In this document: positions 6,335 to 9,355 of the stretch, piece by piece | Numbering within the stretch: the first letter of the stretch is position 1 | How the letters are laid out: every line of letters begins with the position of its first letter | Assembly (NCBI GenBank): GCA_030616025.1 | Contig: JAUWYD010000030.1 | Coordinates: forward strand, 1-9,355 | DNA length: 9,355 nt | Reading direction: 5' to 3' | From: Chloroflexota bacterium | Lineage (GTDB): Bacteria > Chloroflexota > Anaerolineae > UBA7937 > B3-Chlor | Notes under the pieces: generated by a model | Databases searched by the model: none | Told to the model about the DNA's origin: nothing | The model's input: the letters and a program-made list of their open reading frames with translations, nothing else | Made by a program: the position numbers and the translations under genes

Positions 6335-7618
6335 CACCTTCTCCGGAGCTTCCTCGACGAAGGGGAAAGTAGAGCCACCGATGGGCAGTACGATCACCTC
6401 AGCCGTCGGATGCCTCTGTGACACCTGGGCAATCGCATCCTCGATGGAGGTAGCATGCTCCATCTCCATGTCCGCCAGTTGCTGGGCCGTCAAGCCCTCG
6501 GTTACTACCATCAGGCTCTTGGTGGTCAACAGCCGCCGTAGCCGCGAGGCCATAGGTCCACCGGTGGTCGAAGCCTTGCCCTGGGCGATCCACTCTATCA
6601 CTTCTTCGGAATCGGGCTTCTCCGCCAAGGTCTCATACATCAGAGGCCCGGCTCCATCGGGACAGGCACTGAGCAATATCACCGTGCCGCCTGGCTTGGT
6701 GATGTCATCCGCCAGAAGGATCGATTTGCCTGACTGGATGAGGTTTGTCTCCAGTGGAAAGGCGGAAGTGATGGTCACATCTGCCAACCTCGGCACCGGT
6801 GCACCGTAGACCTCCGCTAATCCCCTGACTGCCTCCTTTTGCGCAGCCTCAACATCGCCCGCAAACAGCTTGTAGATCTTCTTCTCAGAGTTCAGCAGGC
6901 AATCGATCTTCATGTCTAGTCCTACGAAGCGGGCCGCCTCCAGCATATCCTCCCAGAGGGAGTTGCCTTCCATGTTGCCCTGCACAGTGCCGGGCTGTCC
7001 TATAAGCACGTGGTTGTGCCTTATTGTGTCCCTGCCTGAGACCCCAGGGAGGACGATCTTCGGCCCGCCGCCATAGCCAGCGAAGTAGTGAGGGTTGATA
7101 ATCCCTATCCCCACCTTGAAGCCTGCCTCCACCACCTTGCGGTTGGCCCAGCAAGGAGTACCCCGGCTGGTCGTGCCAACGTTGACCAGGTTTTCCTTGT
7201 CATCGGCATCGTGGACGCTGACCTTGACTCTGCTCAGGACCTCATCGCCGAGCTTCGCCCTGATCTCATCTTGGGTTGGCTCCCGGTGTGTGCCACGGCC
7301 GACAATCACCTCGATATCCTTGTCGCCGATGCCCAGTCTGTTCAACTCATTGATCAAAGGCAAGGCCACCAAGCTCACAGGCGTGGGACGCGTCTGATCA
7401 TCACTGATGATCACTGCAGTCTTGTTCTCCAGCGAACCGATGATCTGTGACACAGGAGCCATGCCAATAGCGCTGGCTAACCCTTCTTTCACCAGGTCCT
7501 CTACGCTCTCCGCTGCCGGCACGTCCCGAGGCTCGCTCATGGCCAATAGGTCCCAGCCATCAGCAAGGTCGAAGGTCAGAGGCTGATTGTTGTAATGTCC
7601 TTTGCCCTTTTCCGCCAT
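6326..7618 (-). CDS. larA: LarA-family nickel-dependent 2-hydroxyacid racemase (lactate racemase-like)
   Basis: A 430-residue, full-length LarA homologue (DUF2088 plus C-terminal domain). LarA enzymes racemise or epimerise 2-hydroxyacids by hydride transfer using a covalently bound nickel pincer nucleotide. The key residues are all visible: DDQTRPT (73-79), GRGTH111R for the first catalytic histidine, NPH177YFAGYGGGPK187 with the second catalytic histidine and, ten residues on, the lysine that bonds the cofactor, then H203 sixteen residues later as nickel ligand. This spacing matches the H174/K184/H200 pattern of characterised lactate racemase. The family also includes racemases for malate, phenyllactate and other acids, so the substrate is open. 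Cofactor genes larB, larC and larE are not in the window. The start has GGAGG at 7629-7633, 10 bases upstream, and a sigma-70-type promoter at 7662-7690. It lies 141 bases downstream of the GcvT gene on the same strand. Confidence 0.88.
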   Translation of the reverse strand: MAEKGKGHYNNQPLTFDLADGWDLLAMSEPRDVPAAESVEDLVKEGLASAIGMAPVSQIIGSLENKTAVIISDDQTRPTPVSLVALPLINELNRLGIGDKDIEVIVGRGTHREPTQDEIRAKLGDEVLSRVKVSVHDADDKENLVNVGTTSRGTPCWANRKVVEAGFKVGIGIINPHYFAGYGGGPKIVLPGVSGRDTIRHNHVLIGQPGTVQGNMEGNSLWEDMLEAARFVGLDMKIDCLLNSEKKIYKLFAGDVEAAQKEAVRGLAEVYGAPVPRLADVTITSAFPLETNLIQSGKSILLADDITKPGGTVILLSACPDGAGPLMYETLAEKPDSEEVIEWIAQGKASTTGGPMASRLRRLLTTKSLMVVTEGLTAQQLADMEMEHATSIEDAIAQVSQRHPTAEVIVLPIGGSTFPFVEEAPEKVPA

Positions 7619-7661
7619 CGTGTTTGAACCTCCATCCTATGAAGTGGACTACTGTGCTCTG

Positions 7662-7690
7662 ATTATCGTCGACCGGAAGAAGAAAGTCAA
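7662..7690 (-). promoter_or_regulatory. Sigma-70-type promoter of larA
   Basis: Read on the minus strand, TTGACT (7690-7685) is followed after exactly 17 bases by GATAAT (7667-7662). Each matches consensus at five of six positions. Transcription would start near 7655, about 37 bases before the larA ATG, leaving room for the GGAGG at 7629-7633. larA can therefore be expressed apart from the upstream GcvT gene. Confidence 0.65.
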
Positions 7691-7693
7691 TCG

Positions 7694-7715
7694 CCCAACT
7701 TCCCGAAGTGGGAAG
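7694..7715. repeat. Palindromic element just upstream of the larA promoter
   Basis: CCC-A-ACTTC-CC-GAAGT-GGG (7694-7712) is an eight-base inverted repeat with one bulged A and a two-base centre. An alternative pairing is CTTCCC (7699-7704) with GGGAAG (7710-7715) around five bases. It ends four bases upstream of the -35 on the minus strand. The two-base centre suits a protein-binding operator; the alternative pairing could be a weak terminator for the GcvT gene, though no T run follows directly. Confidence 0.4.
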
Positions 7716-7759
7716 CGGGAGATAGGCAGTGAACAGCCGTCCTTGGGCGGTGCCAGCAG

Positions 7760-9355
7760 CTACTCCTCCATTGGGAAACGTGATAGGACCACCGCTTCCT
7801 CCCCCACCAGCACCTTGTCGCCGACCAGGAGTTGCCGCTTGTCCTTCTCTGGCGACGCCTTCTCGCGGGAGGGCAGAGGGAATATCCTTAGCTCGGTGCC
7901 TTCCTGAGCGTACCTCCTGCTCACATAAGCCATCCCCAGTTGGTATCCATCTACATCCAGCGCACAGCTGGTCACGGCCCCAGCGTACTCCCCTCTGCGC
8001 GCTACAACAGCGTCGCTGGGCCTAATAGCCCTGATGCCCTTCGCCCTCATACGGAATCGGATGATCTCCATCATTCGCCTGGCCTCTCTGTCCAGATGAG
8101 CTTGCCGACCGATGAAGTAAGGCTTGTGCAGCTTGACGTAGGGAGCGAAGCCGGCTCCCGTCGGTGTAATGTCGTACTCCCCGGCCAGTTCGTGACCGTA
8201 CAGCGGCAGCCCCGCTTCCGTTCTAGTCGAGTCTCGCGCCCCAAGCCCCGCTGGCTTGACACCCAGGTCTTTCCCTCTGTCTAGCAGTAGATCCCATATC
8301 TTAGGAGCATCCTGGGGATGAAGATAGAGCTCGTAGGCAATGTCCTCACCCGTGTACCCCGTTCGAGAGACGAGGACGTCAATGCCTGCCAACCGTGTCT
8401 CTATGAACTCCGTGCGCGCGATCCTGGCTAGTCGGTCCTCGAGCCTGGGATCGTCCGTCAGCCGTTGCAGGATCGCCAGGGAGTTGGGTCCCTGCAATGC
8501 CATGTCCACCCGCTGATCCGTGCCCGACGAGGGGTCCTTCAGATCCCTGATGGTCACCTGACCCTCTATCTCCTTGTCTGGATGGTCGCGATCTATGAAA
8601 TAGCGCCGTGAATTGACCGCTTTGAGCCAGGCCAGATCCTTCTCAGCATTGGCCGCGTTCACCACCAGCATGTAGCGATCTGACGCCCGCCGATAGACCA
8701 TGATGTCGTCAATCACCTTGCCATCGGGATCAAGAAGGTACGAGTACTGAGATTGGCCGTCCTCCAACCAACGGACGTAGTTGGTGGTCACCACGTCAAG
8801 GAAACTGGCTGCATGCTCGCCTGACACCTCCAGCACGCCCATGTGAGCCACATCGAACAGCCCGGCCGCCTTCCGAACGGCGCGATGCTCCTCCAGCACC
8901 GTGGTATACGAGAGTGGCATTTCCCAGCCAGCAAAAGGCACGATCTTTTTGGTCAGTTTGCGATGCTCCTCATACAGTGGCGTCCGCCTGAGTCTACCGT
9001 CCTCCTCCTGCCAGGTGAACTCTTCTTTCAGTGCTTTGGGCCTCACGCTCTGCATGCTCCTCTCGCCCACGAAATAGGGTTTGGACAGGTGAAAGAGAGG
9101 GGCATGTCCAGCCTTGAACAAGGAGACTCCGTCGGGTCTCCCTCCCCCATCCTGGTACGAGGGCAGGCCAGCCTCAGCCCGCAGAGCTTCCCTGGCTGCC
9201 AGCCCAGCTGGCTTCGCGCCCGCCTCCAGTAGTAGGTTCCACACCTCGGCTGCCCTGTCGGGGTGAACGACTACCTCGTAGCGGAGATCCTTCTCAGTGT
9301 GACCGTGCCGGTGCACGAGGGCCTCAATGCCCTTGATGTCACCCTGCCAGAAATG
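7760..9355 (-). CDS. gcvT: Tandem GcvT-family protein (aminomethyltransferase-like), N-terminus beyond the window
   Basis: The frame is open from the right edge (first visible residues HFWQGDIKGIEAL) to TAG at 7762-7760, 531 residues. A GTG at 9316 lies inside homologous sequence and is not the start. Residues are numbered from 9316. The first unit is the end of a GcvT folate-binding domain: ALVHRHGHTEKDLRYEVVV, KPAGLAAREALRAEAGLP, LSKPYFVGE (about 78-85). It has no C-terminal barrel and passes through a charged linker into a complete second unit (about 107-480): RTPLYEEHRKL, PFAGWEMPLSY, GLFDVAHMG, DPDGKVIDDIMVYR with the expected catalytic aspartate near 203-204, VNAANAEKDLAWL, SRTGYTGEDIAYELYLHP, GLGARDSTRTEAGLPLYGHEL, KPYFIGR and a barrel ending near LRIFPL. 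A charged tail of about 38 residues follows. GcvT is the T protein of glycine cleavage, making methylene-tetrahydrofolate and ammonia from aminomethyl-lipoyl H protein. Normal GcvT is about 365 residues, so this is a fusion or duplication. Related folate-dependent demethylases share the fold, so the substrate is uncertain. No gcvH or gcvP is in the window. Confidence 0.8.
   Translation of the reverse strand, partial: HFWQGDIKGIEALVHRHGHTEKDLRYEVVVHPDRAAEVWNLLLEAGAKPAGLAAREALRAEAGLPSYQDGGGRPDGVSLFKAGHAPLFHLSKPYFVGERSMQSVRPKALKEEFTWQEEDGRLRRTPLYEEHRKLTKKIVPFAGWEMPLSYTTVLEEHRAVRKAAGLFDVAHMGVLEVSGEHAASFLDVVTTNYVRWLEDGQSQYSYLLDPDGKVIDDIMVYRRASDRYMLVVNAANAEKDLAWLKAVNSRRYFIDRDHPDKEIEGQVTIRDLKDPSSGTDQRVDMALQGPNSLAILQRLTDDPRLEDRLARIARTEFIETRLAGIDVLVSRTGYTGEDIAYELYLHPQDAPKIWDLLLDRGKDLGVKPAGLGARDSTRTEAGLPLYGHELAGEYDITPTGAGFAPYVKLHKPYFIGRQAHLDREARRMMEIIRFRMRAKGIRAIRPSDAVVARRGEYAGAVTSCALDVDGYQLGMAYVSRRYAQEGTELRIFPLPSREKASPEKDKRQLLVGDKVLVGEEAVVLSRFPMEE

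Noticed and set aside
6381..6809. A 142-residue plus-strand frame inside larA.
   Set aside because: It overlaps a fully conserved larA on the other strand and has no recognisable family features.
7940..8284. A 114-residue plus-strand frame within the GcvT gene.
   Set aside because: It is a shadow of the strongly conserved minus-strand gene, with no start signal or domain.
9314..9316. GTG at the right end as the start of the GcvT-family gene.
   Set aside because: The frame stays open to the window edge, and the 13 residues upstream (ending GIEAL) continue the same homology as the second unit (GIDVL), so the gene extends beyond the window.
1..9355. CRISPR arrays, tRNA or rRNA genes, insertion sequences, phage or defence genes.
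   Set aside because: No regularly spaced repeats, cloverleaf-like segments, transposase motifs or terminal inverted repeats were seen on either strand.

Overview
The window is about 9.4 kb of moderately GC-rich, gene-dense bacterial DNA. No rRNA, tRNA, CRISPR array, insertion sequence or phage gene was seen. Gene content suggests an environmental bacterium, perhaps a Chloroflexota-type lineage. The hints are a QGRYLFP-type multi-pass membrane protein, DUF1028 with a C-terminal peptidoglycan-binding-like domain, transketolase split into N and C subunit genes, MOFRL-type glycerate kinase and LarA. That assignment is inference from family recognition only; no marker gene is present.

Left part (1-2880, + strand): the 3' end of a polytopic membrane protein (DUF2142 / glycosyltransferase-39 type) is followed by a strong extended -10 promoter and a short run of genes. 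These are a DUF1028 Ntn-hydrolase-like gene that appears to start at CTG and is broken by a one-base frameshift, a VTT/DedA-like membrane protein, and an LPG-synthase-TM/YbhN-type flippase-like membrane protein. The run ends at an inverted repeat that looks like a terminator.

Middle part (2970-6227, + strand): a second promoter leads into a transketolase remnant. The start of the N-subunit gene is joined, out of frame, to the end of the C-subunit gene, with roughly 1.1 kb of expected sequence missing. Then come an intact GlcF-like two-[4Fe-4S] CCG-domain protein and, 9 bases later, an intact glycerate 2-kinase.

Right part (6326-9355, - strand, convergent): a GcvT-family protein that runs off the window edge and contains two GcvT units in tandem, the first degenerate and lacking its C-terminal barrel. 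Downstream of it is a LarA-family nickel-dependent 2-hydroxyacid racemase gene with its own well-formed sigma-70-type promoter and an adjacent palindrome.

The middle and right genes share a theme: two- and three-carbon hydroxyacids (glycolate, glycerate, lactate-like acids) and folate one-carbon units. A glycolate/glycerate salvage route feeding 2-phosphoglycerate is a reasonable inference, but the catalytic GlcD subunit, the Lar cofactor genes (larB, larC, larE) and the other glycine-cleavage genes are not in the window. The items most worth a second look are the tandem GcvT protein, the transketolase deletion, the DUF1028 frameshift and the LarA/glycerate kinase pairing.
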